The notes: generated by a model from the letters alone, not told the origin. Numbered from the stretch's first letter, positions 9,779 to 19,800 are shown. The stretch is 64,000 bases of DNA from Luteolibacter yonseiensis (GCF_016595465.1 NZ_JAENIK010000013.1:310001-374000); one strand, 5' to 3'. Made by a program: numbers and translations.

Positions 9779-10912
9779 TCATTTCGTGGGTTTGAAGGTG
9801 GATTTTGGAATGCGCGTCAGCCTGCAGGCCAGGTCATTCTCTCCGGAGGCGATCAGATACTCGTGCTCCAGTTCCACGATGCCCGTGGAGAAAACCACGT
9901 CTGTAAGGTAGGGATTGGGTATGTCGGAAGTGAGCTCCGAACGGCTTTCGAGCAACGGAGCGTCATCATGAACCTCCAGAAGAACCGAGGGATCCTCTGG
10001 ATCCAGCAACGCCCAGAATGTCCGGTAGATTCCTACCGTCCCCCCTTCTTCCACCCCGTGATACACCATCAGCCATCCCCTGTCGGTCAAGATCGGGGGC
10101 GTGCCCCCGCCCACCTTGACAGCAGAAGCCGAGAGTTTCCTGGGGCGAATGAATGGCTTGTCCGCAGGCTTCCAATGGAGGGCGTCGGGAGAGGATGCGA
10201 GGTTGATCGACGGGCCTGGAGCATGGGGACTCCTGGAGGGATAGGCGAAATACAGCTCGCCCATCGGTCGGGTCAGCGCGTGGAATTTACCGGCGGATTT
10301 CCCTTCAAAGATCACCATATCCTTGTTCTGGTGATCCAAGATGATTCCTCTCATCGAGTAGTTGATTCCGTCGATTGAGGTGTAGAGGACCGTCGAGTGC
10401 CTCTCAGCGCTGACCGAGCAGGTGGTCATGTAATAGGTGCCGTCCACGCGCGAGATCCGCGGATCCTCAATCCCGTATTCCTGAAACCCGGCTTGAGGCT
10501 GGATGACCTTGTCATAGTGAACCCGCTCGATCCGCTCTCCCCCGCTGGACAGTTCCACGGGCAGTAGCCAGGAAAGGGAGGTCAGCGCCATGACCTTTGA
10601 AGGACCTTCGAGAAAATGAAATTTTCTCGGATCGGAGGCATCAACACTTTCCAACGGGTATTCATCCGTCACGTAGCCGAGATCCTCGTCCCACCGCAGG
10701 GCTCGCACATTATTTTCCTTGATGGGGTGAGCCAGAGCTTCCGCGATACGGACCATCATCAAAAGATTCCCTGACGGGAGGACGGTCAGGCCGGGATTGA
10801 ACGCCCCGAGGACGAACGTCGCCTCGAGAAGAGAACCACGCAGCGGCGAGAGCCGCAGGTCGACGTCACCGGGAGCGAAGATGATCCGGTCATTTTCGTA
10901 CACAGTGCTCAT
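9779..10912 (-). CDS. GH130 family beta-mannoside hydrolase or phosphorylase (copy 1)
   Basis: This 377-residue five-bladed beta-propeller enzyme is of glycoside hydrolase family 130. Family features visible are AFNPGLTVLPSGNLLMMVR near the N-terminus, the EYGIEDPRI motif containing the predicted catalytic acid, and GGGTPPILTDRGWLMVYHGV. GH130 enzymes cleave beta-1,4- or beta-1,2-mannosides, either phosphorolytically or by hydrolysis. The phosphate-binding residues that would separate these cannot be settled by eye. There is no signal peptide, so it acts in the cytoplasm. Its ATG overlaps the stop of the upstream SDR gene by 4 bp. A longer paralogue is divergently encoded at 11964. Confidence 0.9.
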   Translation of the reverse strand: MSTVYENDRIIFAPGDVDLRLSPLRGSLLEATFVLGAFNPGLTVLPSGNLLMMVRIAEALAHPIKENNVRALRWDEDLGYVTDEYPLESVDASDPRKFHFLEGPSKVMALTSLSWLLPVELSSGGERIERVHYDKVIQPQAGFQEYGIEDPRISRVDGTYYMTTCSVSAERHSTVLYTSIDGINYSMRGIILDHQNKDMVIFEGKSAGKFHALTRPMGELYFAYPSRSPHAPGPSINLASSPDALHWKPADKPFIRPRKLSASAVKVGGGTPPILTDRGWLMVYHGVEEGGTVGIYRTFWALLDPEDPSVLLEVHDDAPLLESRSELTSDIPNPYLTDVVFSTGIVELEHEYLIASGENDLACRLTRIPKSTFKPTK

Positions 10913-11682
10913 ATCAGCTGGAGATGAGGCCGGAGTTGGAGAGAGATGATGTCACAGGTGGGGGGCTGGCTCAGCATGTAATGAATCGCACGGGCCACAT
11001 CTTCGGGTGGCATCATTCTCAGCTGGGCGATCATCTCCTTTTGCTGTTCAGCGGTCTCATCCACCATTGCGGAACTGATCGTTCCAGGCTCGATCAGGCT
11101 CACGCGGATACGCAGCGGATTGGCCTCTTTCCGTAGCGAATTCGCGAAGCCCCGGATTCCCGCCTTGGCTGCCGTATATACCGCCGCGTTCTCGTCGAAG
11201 ACATGGGCGCTCATCGAGCCCGTCATCACGATGTGCCCGCCATTGCCGGTCATCCTCCGGATGGCCTCAAGCGAGCACTCGATGTAGGAAATGAGATTCA
11301 CGGAGATGACGTCGCGGCATTCCGCATGGCTCATCGAAGCCAGTGCGCCGTGTGAGGCGACGCCAGCATTCAGAATCGCGAAATCCAGCCCTCCCAGCCA
11401 TTCGTCCGCAGCCTTGAACAGCCGCTCGATTCCCTCGGTGGAACCCACATCCGTATCGATTCCCCCGATCCGTCCTTCCTCCGAACAGGCGATCGCATCG
11501 CGTAAATCCGTCCGATCTCTTCCACAAATGAAAACCCTGCAACCTGCCTCGGCCAGAAGTCTAGCAGTCGCCCGCCCCACGCCAGTAGTACCACCTGTGA
11601 TCAACACTCGTTTTCCTTCCATCGGTGTGAGGCTGAGGAGATCGGGCGCATCGGCGGGGTTGGAACTGAAGGAAAGTTGCAT
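10909..11682 (-). CDS. Short-chain dehydrogenase/reductase (SDR)
   Basis: This classical SDR has 257 residues from the start used here. The nucleotide-binding motif is TGGTTGVGRATA and the active site is YTAAK. LNAGVASHG is the NAG motif and MTGSMSAH holds the catalytic serine. It probably reduces or oxidises a sugar or related alcohol; the substrate is unknown. It is the first gene of the minus-strand mannoside operon and overlaps the GH130 gene by 4 bp. The start is uncertain. ATG at 11682 is used, ATG at 11622 would place the Rossmann motif seven residues in, and an ORF open to 11829 adds poor sequence. The 281 bp to the divergent GH130 gene at 11964 should carry both promoters. Confidence 0.85.
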   Translation of the reverse strand: MQLSFSSNPADAPDLLSLTPMEGKRVLITGGTTGVGRATARLLAEAGCRVFICGRDRTDLRDAIACSEEGRIGGIDTDVGSTEGIERLFKAADEWLGGLDFAILNAGVASHGALASMSHAECRDVISVNLISYIECSLEAIRRMTGNGGHIVMTGSMSAHVFDENAAVYTAAKAGIRGFANSLRKEANPLRIRVSLIEPGTISSAMVDETAEQQKEMIAQLRMMPPEDVARAIHYMLSQPPTCDIISLQLRPHLQLI

Positions 11683-11963
11683 GAAGTCGACGCTGCCCTT
11701 TGCTGGCTTCATGCCAAACTGGATGGGAACCACTAGGGCCTCAAAAAGCTGGTGGGTCCCAAGTGGAACAATCTTTGGACGAGATTTGCACAGCCTTCCC
11801 ACCGGACGGAACAAGCGAGCGAAATGCAATATTCCATTGCAGTCCGCAACAGACTCCTTGCGGCAGAATCCGTTGGCGAAATTTCCAGCTGGATATAGAT
11901 TCGCGGAATCCCAGGTCGCATCATCGCCCCTGACACGAACTTAACCAACAGACACGGAAGCCC

Positions 11964-13421
11964 ATGAGCACAGTCAAGGTCCACCGCCACAGCATCACAC
12001 TCCAGCCAGAAAGCGAAAGGGTCATCATCCGCCCGTTCATCCCCGCCGATACGGAAAAACTCCAGGCGATCCTCCGCCGGACCCTGGATCTGGACGAGGA
12101 GTCGATCGCCAAACAACTCCAGGCGGTGCGGCACGAGTTCGAATTGAGGCACTATGACATTGAGTCCCTCCTGCTGTATCACTTTGACAAAATCCAGCCC
12201 TACCTGGCGCCCGATGTCGAACTCACGCTCAATCGCCGCCTCTTCCTGGGAGCCACGTTTTCCGGCGAATACGCGCTCGAATCCGCGGCACTGTTCAATC
12301 CGTCGATAGTGCCTCACCCGGATCAAACGGACCTGCCAGAAGGGGCTCTTCGTTTCGTCATGAGCTTGCGCGCGACTGGTGAGGGCCACATTTCATCGAT
12401 CGAGTTCCGCTCGGGTGTGATCGGGGCGGATGGGGACATTTCGATGGATCCGATCTCAAGATATGTGGCGATGCCCGGAGTGGTCATGAACCCGACCTAT
12501 CGGAAGCAGACATTCATTTTGAAATTTCAGGAAATGGGCTTTCAAAATGAATGCGCCGACTCTGTCATGTCAGGACTGGCCGACGAGTTCAGTCGCGGAG
12601 AACTGGACCAGAGTCTCCAGGCGGTGGCACATGCGGACCATCCTTTCAGTCACGAATACAACCGGACTCTCGACTGTATCCGCTGGCTCGCCGACTCCAA
12701 TTACGAACTCCAATTTTCTCCGAAGCTGGGCATCAACGAACGCATCATCTTCCCGGTTTCCGCCAACGAGAGCAACGGTATTGAGGACGCGCGATTCGTC
12801 AGGTTCACCGAAGAAGGTCGGCCAGCCATGTACTACGCGACCTACACCGCATATAACGGCAAGGCCATCCTGCCGCAGCTGATCGAGACGGCCGACTTTT
12901 CGCGGTTCCGTGTACTCACGCTCAACGGCAACGCGGTACAAAACAAGGGCATGGCCTTGTTTCCCCGCAAGGTCGGAGGGCGGTATGCCATGCTTTCCCG
13001 ACAAGATGACGAGAATCTGCTGATCATGTTTTCGGACAACCTCCATTTCTGGAGTGATCCCGAAATATTGATGAGACCTGCGGAAGTTTGGGAATCGATT
13101 AAAATCGGCAACTGCGGATCACCGATAGAAACCCCCGAAGGCTGGCTGGTCATCACTCACGGCGTGGGTCCGATGAGGAAATACTGTATCGGAGCCGCCC
13201 TGTTGGACCTTGAGGATCCGACAAAGGTGATCGGCCGCCTCCGTGAACCTCTGATCTCGCCTGTGGGAGTTGAACGCGAGGGATATGTCCCCAATGTCGT
13301 CTACAGCTGCGGTTCACTCCTGCACGGCAAAACGGTTATCCTGCCATACGCGATGAGTGACAAATATACCGCCTTCGCCAGCATCGATCTCAAGGAGTTA
13401 CTGGCAGCCATGAATTCGTGA
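11964..13421 (+). CDS. GH130 family beta-mannoside hydrolase or phosphorylase (copy 2, long form)
   Basis: This 485-residue GH130 protein has about 130 extra N-terminal residues that look helical (LQAILRRTLDLDEESIAKQL). Propeller motifs are MNPTYRKQTFILKF, SNGIEDARFVRF (the position of the predicted catalytic acid), GNCGSPIETPEGWLVITHGV and GREGYVPNVVYSCG-like sequence near the end. It is cytoplasmic, with no signal peptide. It is transcribed divergently from the operon that contains the shorter GH130, and two different GH130 enzymes beside one GT4 suggest a dedicated mannoside cycle. The leader before the ATG is A/C-rich (TTAACCAACAGACAC) with no clear Shine-Dalgarno sequence. A catalase remnant begins immediately after the stop codon. 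Confidence 0.88.
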   Translation: MSTVKVHRHSITLQPESERVIIRPFIPADTEKLQAILRRTLDLDEESIAKQLQAVRHEFELRHYDIESLLLYHFDKIQPYLAPDVELTLNRRLFLGATFSGEYALESAALFNPSIVPHPDQTDLPEGALRFVMSLRATGEGHISSIEFRSGVIGADGDISMDPISRYVAMPGVVMNPTYRKQTFILKFQEMGFQNECADSVMSGLADEFSRGELDQSLQAVAHADHPFSHEYNRTLDCIRWLADSNYELQFSPKLGINERIIFPVSANESNGIEDARFVRFTEEGRPAMYYATYTAYNGKAILPQLIETADFSRFRVLTLNGNAVQNKGMALFPRKVGGRYAMLSRQDDENLLIMFSDNLHFWSDPEILMRPAEVWESIKIGNCGSPIETPEGWLVITHGVGPMRKYCIGAALLDLEDPTKVIGRLREPLISPVGVEREGYVPNVVYSCGSLLHGKTVILPYAMSDKYTAFASIDLKELLAAMNS

Positions 13422-13422
13422 T

Positions 13423-13644
13423 CCGATCACGGAGGCTTTTTGCGATTTTGTCCAACTCGCGTTTGGTCACCTGAAGGTGATCGGCCATGCCCCGTCCGCA
13501 CAACCATTGCTCGATGCCGCTTCTGTCGTGGCTGACGACGGCGTCCTGCCCATCAAGGATCGCAAAACCTTGGGAGCCTACATTGCAACAGCAAGAAAAA
13601 GCCGCCGATGGGAGCGCGAGCCACAGCTTCGGAGCATTGGCTGA
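13423..13644 (+). pseudogene. katE: Remnant of a large-subunit catalase (KatE/HPII type), C-terminal end only
   Basis: The frame starting at 13423 reads without a stop to the TGA at 13642-13644. It resembles the end of large clade-2 catalases: FVQLAFGHLKVIGHAPSAQP, LLDAASVVADDGVL and a closing RRWEREPQLRSIG. There is no start codon, no haem-binding core and no catalytic His/Asn, so only about 73 residues of the C-terminal flavodoxin-like domain survive. It abuts the GH130 stop, suggesting that a deletion removed the rest of katE. The resemblance is from memory of the family and has not been tested by alignment. Confidence 0.65.
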
Positions 13645-13664
13645 ATCAGGCACAAGAATAAATC

Positions 13665-13701
13665 AGCTGTCCGCCCATGGATAATCCATGGACGGACAGC
13701 T
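13665..13701. repeat. 37-bp near-perfect palindrome
   Basis: Two 18-base arms (13665-13682 and 13684-13701) are inverted copies with one mismatch around a single central base. The arms read AGCTGTCCG(C/T)CCATGGAT. There is no T-run on either side, so it is not a typical intrinsic terminator. It could be a residual recombination or protein-binding site at the edge of the remnant region. Confidence 0.6.
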
Positions 13702-13798
13702 TGTAGCCCTTAGATTCGCCGGACGAATAGCAATCGACGCAATGGACTCAAAGCGCTATTGCAGTTACAAAATGCTATACCACTCAGGGCTCATGACT

Positions 13799-14086
13799 TC
13801 ATTTCTTTCTCACCCAGACAAACTCTTCTCCCTCATTGAGGGACACCTTTTGAATGTCCCATAGGTCAATCGGATAGGGTGAGCCAAATACTGCCACGGA
13901 AGACGCTTTCACTCCTTCGCCCACCGCGCATTCTTCGAATGTTTCACGGATACTCATAACTGTAATGGAGGCGCGGATTGGCTCCAGGTCAATAGTTCTT
14001 TTGCTGGGAAGAACTCTTTGAAAAACGATATATAAACCCTCGGTGCCGCTCCCCGGCCACACCCGCAAAACCCGCCGGCAGATCAT
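13799..14086 (-). CDS. Hypothetical protein, doubtful
   Basis: A 95-codon ORF ends in VWVRKK. The second half (from MSIRETFEEC) looks more protein-like than the first. An in-frame ATG lies there and would give about 52 residues. No ribosome site, membrane segment or recognised motif is visible, and it lies among gene fragments, so it may be another remnant. Confidence 0.3.
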   Translation of the reverse strand: MICRRVLRVWPGSGTEGLYIVFQRVLPSKRTIDLEPIRASITVMSIRETFEECAVGEGVKASSVAVFGSPYPIDLWDIQKVSLNEGEEFVWVRKK

Positions 14087-14165
14087 GACAAGGGAGACAT
14101 GCGGGGGATGATCGTTTCATTGAAATGGCGACTGATGTCACCCATTGAGACTCTGTTAGTACACA

Positions 14166-14640
14166 TCATTCGAGTCTCCTTTTCCGGTCCACTTCAATGG
14201 AAGTCATGGGATGTGGCAGCATGTCTCCGGTCATGCCTTCCAAGGGCGTGATGCCGGTCACATACACCGTCGGCTGATCCCCTTCGGACCGCTGGAGCCT
14301 GCCTTCCGCGCAGAGGAAGGACTCGCTGGTGATCACGAGCCGGAAGGCGTGGAACGTCTCTTTCTTCACGAAGAGGTTCGCGATTCCCGTCTCGTCCTCC
14401 AGCGAGATGAAGCAGTGCCCTTTCGCCGTGCCGGGCCGCTGGCGGCAGATCACCATGCCCGCCACCCGGATGGGGAAGCCGGAGGGAAGGTTGGTCAGAT
14501 CCTTCGCCCGTTGGTATTGCCGTGTACCCATCCGTTCCCTCCACAGCCGCATGGGGTGGGGCCCGATGGAGGCTCCCTGCGTGGCGAAGTCGGCGGAGAG
14601 GCGTTCCGCCATTTCCATCGGAGGCATGATGCCGTGATCG
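14166..14640 (-). pseudogene. dnaE2: Error-prone DNA polymerase DnaE2 (ImuC), C-terminal fragment
   Basis: About 155 residues match the C-terminal OB-fold region of the error-prone DNA polymerase III alpha subunit DnaE2: FATQGASIGPHPM, FPIRVAGMVICRQRPGTAKG and ISLEDETGIANLFVKK. Full-length DnaE2 is about 1050 residues, so the PHP and polymerase domains are gone. The homology stops near 14640. There the sequence switches to the reading frame of an unrelated pilin-like N-terminus, so this is a rearrangement junction, not a window edge. An ATG at 14627 lies in frame, but a functional protein is unlikely. Confidence 0.8.
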
Positions 14641-14866
14641 CCTTGTCCGGTCCGGCCGCCTTCTGTAGATCACCGATCGCCAGCATCAACGCCAGTTTCG
14701 CATTGGCACGGGCGATGGCCATCGCATCCCCCTGCCCTGTCGACCTGAGCGAGATGCTGGAAAGCGACAGCAATCCTACTGCGGTGACCGTCAGCAGGAT
14801 CATCATGGTCAAAGTGACGATGAGGGCGAAGCCTCGTGGGGGGATATTCCGGGATATTCGTTTCAT
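14641..14866 (-). pseudogene. N-terminal fragment of a Verru_Chthon cassette protein A-like surface protein
   Basis: From ATG 14866 the frame encodes a basic N-terminus (MKRISRNIPPRGFALIVTL), a prepilin-like hydrophobic helix, and then RSTGQGDAMAIARANAKLAL and GDLQKAAGPDKAITA. This pattern is like the start of the verrucomicrobial protein family called Verru_Chthon cassette protein A, which is usually many hundreds of residues long. After about 76 residues the frame runs into DnaE2-derived DNA in the wrong phase and continues as nonsense. It is a truncated gene fused by rearrangement to the dnaE2 remnant. Confidence 0.6.
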
Positions 14867-15452
14867 TTTAGCAGTCAGAGATGGACGGACTGGCTTCCGT
14901 CGATGGGCGGGATTTATCTTATGGCAATAGCTCCACGGGTTGATGCGTGGTTTGGCGGGATTCGATTCAAGTGAGGATGTTCGGCGGTTCGGAAAGACTT
15001 TCCCAAAGTCGCACTTGCGGGAAAATCGGTGGGTTTTCAGGCAGTTCCGGCGGCACAGGAATCAAACCTTCCCGCGTTTATACCCCTGCCCCGCCAAACT
15101 TACTACCTGTCTAAGTGTAGAGAAATTGAGGAGGGGATTTGCCGAGTCTTGCCTCCATGACGGGGTTCGGACGTTTGACTCCTAGGCCGCTCAAGAAGGA
15201 GAAGTCAGCCCGGCGTGATGCGCCGTTCCGAGCCCCGATCCGTGATGCAGTCGGATTGATTTCTACTCCGTGGCGGATATGTTATTAACTCTTCGCGAGT
15301 TGCAAATTTCGTTAGAGCACGGCATGAGGAGAAGTTCATTGTCCACGGAGGCAGCCTTAACCGATACGGCGGCACGCGACGAGGCGGCGGACCTCATCAT
15401 CGATTCTAGTCAGTGACACGAAGCTTGGCTGGTAGATTATAAAGATGCGGCT
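14867..15452. other. No confident gene; start of accessory region
   Basis: This 586-bp stretch contains only very short ORFs. One (15279-15416, 45 codons, + strand, MLLTLRELQISLEHG) ends 36 bp before the PD-(D/E)XK gene and could be a small upstream protein, but nothing supports translation. Another (15156-15287) is arginine- and proline-rich. No repeat or tRNA was recognised. Confidence 0.4.
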
Positions 15453-16487
15453 ATGTTCGCACGCGTCGCAACCCTATCCGATTTGAAACCAAACCTCTTC
15501 TCACTGGCTACCAACGAACTCAGTCAAGACGCGTTTATCGCATGGCTGCTTCAATGGGCTGCTCCGGAAAACTTGTCCGAGAATCCGGGGCTCAATGCCG
15601 TCGCCGTGGCGTTTGTGAACCGATTGATCTGGTTACAGGGAACCGCTCCTACACAACTCACCCGAGTAAAGGCTGGAAGGCAATGGTCTAACATTGACAT
15701 CTGGGCCGAGGTCAACGACTCCCACCTGATTGTCATCGAAGATAAGATTGGATCAGGGCAGCATTCGGACCAACTCGCCCGGTATCGGAAAACCGGCGTG
15801 GACTGGTGCAAGGAGCACCGCTGCGAATTGATCTGTGTCTATCTCAAGACGCAGAGCGACTCAGCCTCAAACCTGAAGCGAGTGACTGAGCAGGGCTTCG
15901 CGGTGTTCAGCCGTCTTGAATTCCTCGATCTTTTAAATGCTCACGAAGTGACCAGTGACATCTACAATGATTTCCGGGACCGCCTGCGTCAGATAGAGAG
16001 CCGCGAAGCGCGATTCATCGACAATAAGATCGGCACCTGGACGGCAGAAGACTGGAAAGGCCTTTATCAGCGAATCGAGCAGACGCGCGGCCTCGTGAAC
16101 TGGGGCTATGTTCCGAATCCATCAGGCGGGTTCTGGAACGCCGTTCTGAATTGGTATGACTTCGAAGGCTATTGCCCATACATGCAGATCGAGCAGGGAA
16201 ACCTCTGCTTCAAAGTTGGCGAAGTTTACGACGACCGCCGCGAGGTCCGGGATCGCTTCCACCGCCTATTGATGAACTCCTCCACTCCGGAATCGGGTCT
16301 TCAGCGGCCCGGACGATTCGGAAATGGCACCTACATGACGGTGGCGGTCGTACCTCGGGAAGTTTGGCTAGGGAAGGACGATGACCTATTGGATTTTGAC
16401 AGCCTTGTCACCCGGTTGAACGCCTATCAGTCTTGGCTTGTGGGAGTGCTCGCCAGCGCGCAGCCGGTTCCAGCGAACGCGAATTAA
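15453..16487 (+). CDS. PD-(D/E)XK nuclease family protein
   Basis: This 344-residue protein has a PD-(D/E)XK fold in its first half. WSNIDIWAEV supplies the motif aspartate and HLIVIEDKI the E-x-K. LARYRKTGVDW and CELICVYLKTQ follow, as in the PDDEXK_4-like group of prophage and defence-island nucleases. The second half (about 180-344) is an extra domain rich in aromatic residues (FWNAVLNWYDFEGYCPY). It is cytoplasmic. It stands alone between the remnant region and an IS5-type fragment and converges on the DptH-like gene. Participation in the neighbouring defence system is possible but rests on position only. Confidence 0.75.
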   Translation: MFARVATLSDLKPNLFSLATNELSQDAFIAWLLQWAAPENLSENPGLNAVAVAFVNRLIWLQGTAPTQLTRVKAGRQWSNIDIWAEVNDSHLIVIEDKIGSGQHSDQLARYRKTGVDWCKEHRCELICVYLKTQSDSASNLKRVTEQGFAVFSRLEFLDLLNAHEVTSDIYNDFRDRLRQIESREARFIDNKIGTWTAEDWKGLYQRIEQTRGLVNWGYVPNPSGGFWNAVLNWYDFEGYCPYMQIEQGNLCFKVGEVYDDRREVRDRFHRLLMNSSTPESGLQRPGRFGNGTYMTVAVVPREVWLGKDDDLLDFDSLVTRLNAYQSWLVGVLASAQPVPANAN

Positions 16488-16652
16488 TTGCCTCGCTCCT
16501 ATGAAAATCACCCCGCAGCCTACCAACTCGGCAGCCAGGTTCAGGCCGGAGAGAAACGCCCGAAGGATCCAAGGCGGCGTTAGTGGAAATCGAACTAAAC
16601 CGTAACGGCTCTTCCGATCTCAAATCCCGACGCCGGAGTTGCATCCCCCAGC

Positions 16653-16850
16653 GTGATGGCACCAAGTAAAAGGCTCCACCGCAACTACTATAGCAAACGG
16701 CATCACGTGAAGAATTTCTTCCAACGCATCAAGCGGCAGCGCGGGGTGGTGACACGTTACAACAAGCTCGCAAAGGTTTTATTCAACGTCAATTTTTGTC
16801 CTCAAACTTGGACTGGCTGCGCTCTTGAGAAGTTTCCAAATACGTCCTAG
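16653..16850 (+). pseudogene. IS5-family transposase C-terminal remnant
   Basis: The frame encodes RNYYSKRHHVKNFFQRIKRQ followed by RGVVTRYNKLAKVLF. This is the end of the DDE domain of IS5/IS4-type transposases (usual form ENFFxxLKxxRxIATRYxK). Nothing earlier from the transposase, including its first two catalytic acidic residues, is present in the preceding 165 bp (16488-16652), where I see no other gene. No terminal inverted repeat was found. It marks past insertion activity between the nuclease gene and the DptH-like gene. Confidence 0.7.
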
Positions 16851-16853
16851 GAA

Positions 16854-19800
16854 TCATTTGGTGAGGAACAGACATTCTTTGGCAATCGCCACTTGGAGGC
16901 GGATTACAGAGCTGCCAGCTTTCAAAAAAGCATCCCCTTTACCCGTAAGCGCCTCAGCTCCGGCTTCTCCCATGATGACTTGACTCTCGATGCCGCTGCG
17001 GACACGCAAGGCGAGCTGCGCAGGAAGGTTGGATCGAAGGTTCGTGCTGATGACTTCCGCCTTCGGGTTCTGGGTTGCTATGATTACATGGATCCCAGCA
17101 GCTCTCGCCTTTTGCGCCAGACGTCGTAGATGGGCCTCGATTTCTTCTTTGGCTTGCTTTTCAGACGTCAGGTCCGCGTATTCGTCGAGAACAATCAGCT
17201 TCCACGGCATCCGCTTCTCGGCCGGCACCATCGCGTTGTATTCCGTGATGCTGCGCACCCGACGATCCCTAAAACACCGGTAGCGGGCTTGCATATTTTC
17301 GACCGCTTCCGTCAGCATCGCAATCGCTTCGGAGTCTTCATAACCAATCTCTCCGTCCAAATGCGGGGCGTTCTCAAAGTGGAATAACTCAGTCGACTTT
17401 GGGTCGATTAGAGCGAGGCGGAGTTCGTCCGGAGTGTAGTGGCCCACCAACCCACAGAGAATCGTATTGAGAGCCTCGGATTTGCCACTGCCCGTAGTTC
17501 CACCGATAAGCAAGTGCGGCGAATCCGATGACGAAAAGTTAATGCCAATCGGATTTCCGATGCGGTCGACGCCAAGCAGAGCCTCAAGGCTTCCCTCCGG
17601 CCGTCGCCAGTCCTTCCAGATTTGCCCAGCGGAGATGAAGTATCGATCTTCATCTCGCTTAGGCACGTCCAACAGGCAGTAGCCGAGATGATTGCTAAAC
17701 CTGATACTTTGTGACTCCTCAAGTTCCAGAGCCAACTTCATGGCGTCGGCCCTAGCATTCAATTTGCTCGGATCCACCCCGAGGCCTGGCTTCAGGCGAT
17801 AGAGCACCGAAGCCGGGCCTTCCTCGAAGCGGGGCGCATCGCTAGGTGGGCGGACGTCCACATTAAATGTTCCGAATGTGTCGAGCATCCTTTGGTAGCG
17901 AGATTCCAGCGTTTTAGCGTCGAGTTTCCCCTTGCCTACAACGGATTGCTCTTGCTCGTCGGTTGTCTTGACGATTTGCCTAACAGAACCGCCGCCCATC
18001 GGTGCCGGAACATCCGGCTGAGGCTGTCCGCCAGAGTTGGCTAAGGTCTCTATTCCTCCAATTTCGGGGGACTCAGGCAGCAAACTGGCAGGGAACAATT
18101 CGGCGGGAGTTCTTTCAACCAAGCGGACTACATCATTCCTGAAGGACCGCACGACGGACAGCCGAGAATCCCCTCTTGGTTCGATGACGACGCTTCCGTC
18201 GATATCGTGCCTGCACAGAGAATAGAGCCCTTGCACCACCCCGGTTTTGAAGATCCCTCTGCGGAACCGATCCCTCATTTCACCTGGAAGTTTTATGCGC
18301 TCCCCGTCGATGGTTGAGCTTGTCGCTCCATAAAGCGTCCGGGCTTCAGGAGCGACGGCTTCCATCGCGGAAGCGAGCTGCTCCCGCCAGAATTCGGCGT
18401 CCAAGGGTTGAGTTTCGTCCTCTGGCTTGGAAAGCGCGTCTTGAATGAGGTCCAAGGTCGCGAGGACTTGATCCTCTCCGTGCGGGTCGTAAGCTTGCCG
18501 GAGTTTTCCTTCCACCGCAAGGACATCCACGAACAACTCGGCCCCTTCCTGCCGAAGAGTCAGCCGCAACAGGTCGGCTCGGATTGCGATCGAGCCTTGG
18601 AACCAGTCTGGGTGGTCGTCCAGTGAGATCCATACCACCACGCCATTCGCCGGCTCCGAAGGGAAATGTGCTCCGGCGATGTGCCTTGCGATGGTGAGGC
18701 CGACAATCTCTTCGGTCACACGGGAAATACCCATCGCTTTGAGCGCGAGCCGCGGTGCAATGAGTCGTGTCTCGTCGTAAATTCTCGCTGCCAAAGACTC
18801 GAGATGTTTTCCGTCTGTTGAACCCTCTGCGGCGCCCTCGACGATTCTGCCCAATTTGCTTTTGAGTCGCTTGATCACGAACTGCCGCCCTTGTTGCGAG
18901 GAGACTATGAGGGTATAGAGTCCGCTGGATCCAACGTTCTCCCGGACGGTCAGGATGTCGGGGCGCGGCTCGAGATTTTCGATTTGCTCCCTGGAAATGT
19001 ATTTCTCCAAGGTGACCACCCAATGGGAGATCTTGTGCACTTCGGCGAAAATTCGAGCCATCCGCTCGAAGTTGATCTTCATTTCGACGAAATCCTGGTT
19101 CTCAGGTTGAGCCGGAGCAACTGGACGGGCGCGATGCTGACGCACCACGATGGTTGACCACGCGTTCAGGGCGGGATCTGTTTGTGACGGCCGCATAGAG
19201 ACCGAAATAGCTCCTCCGTTGCGGCCTCCATACACATGTGTAGGACTGTCGAGCAATGGATCGAAGCAGCCATTGATTGCGTTTGGGGGTTCGGTATTCT
19301 GCTGAATATCGACCTGGTCTTGAAGGAACTTCGGGACAATCGCGATGTCGCACACCACACCTTCGAAAAGTTCCTCCGGACTCCGCGAGGGATCCAAGTG
19401 GATGAAGCCAAGGCCGATTGACGGGAAGAGGCGGTGGCCATTGCTAAGCCGGTTGTCGGTTGGAACTTGCTCGATCGTTTGACTCACTAAATCCCAAAGC
19501 TCTCTAGGAGCCATCACGGTCACATCAATGACGACATTTGCGCCGGACCCTTTCCTGATTTGTTGGACCAGTTCGCCAGGTAACTTCGCACCCGATGGAA
19601 GGACGACAAGAATGGAAAGACCATCCTTCTTGTAGGGATGGGCCTCGATGTATGCATGAACCTGTGCCGCGATTTCAGCTGTGCACGTGGGTTCCAGTGC
19701 TCCAGTCTCTGCAGAGACACGACCTTCCTCCAGCGGCGAGAACTCCTCGGACATCCCGAGAGCGCCGGTTGCAAAAACGATTTCTCCCGCGCGATTGCAA

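Noticed and set aside
13390..13653. Minus-strand 87-residue ORF after the GH130 gene
   Set aside because: The opposite strand reads as a catalase C-terminus, which explains the apparent coding signal.
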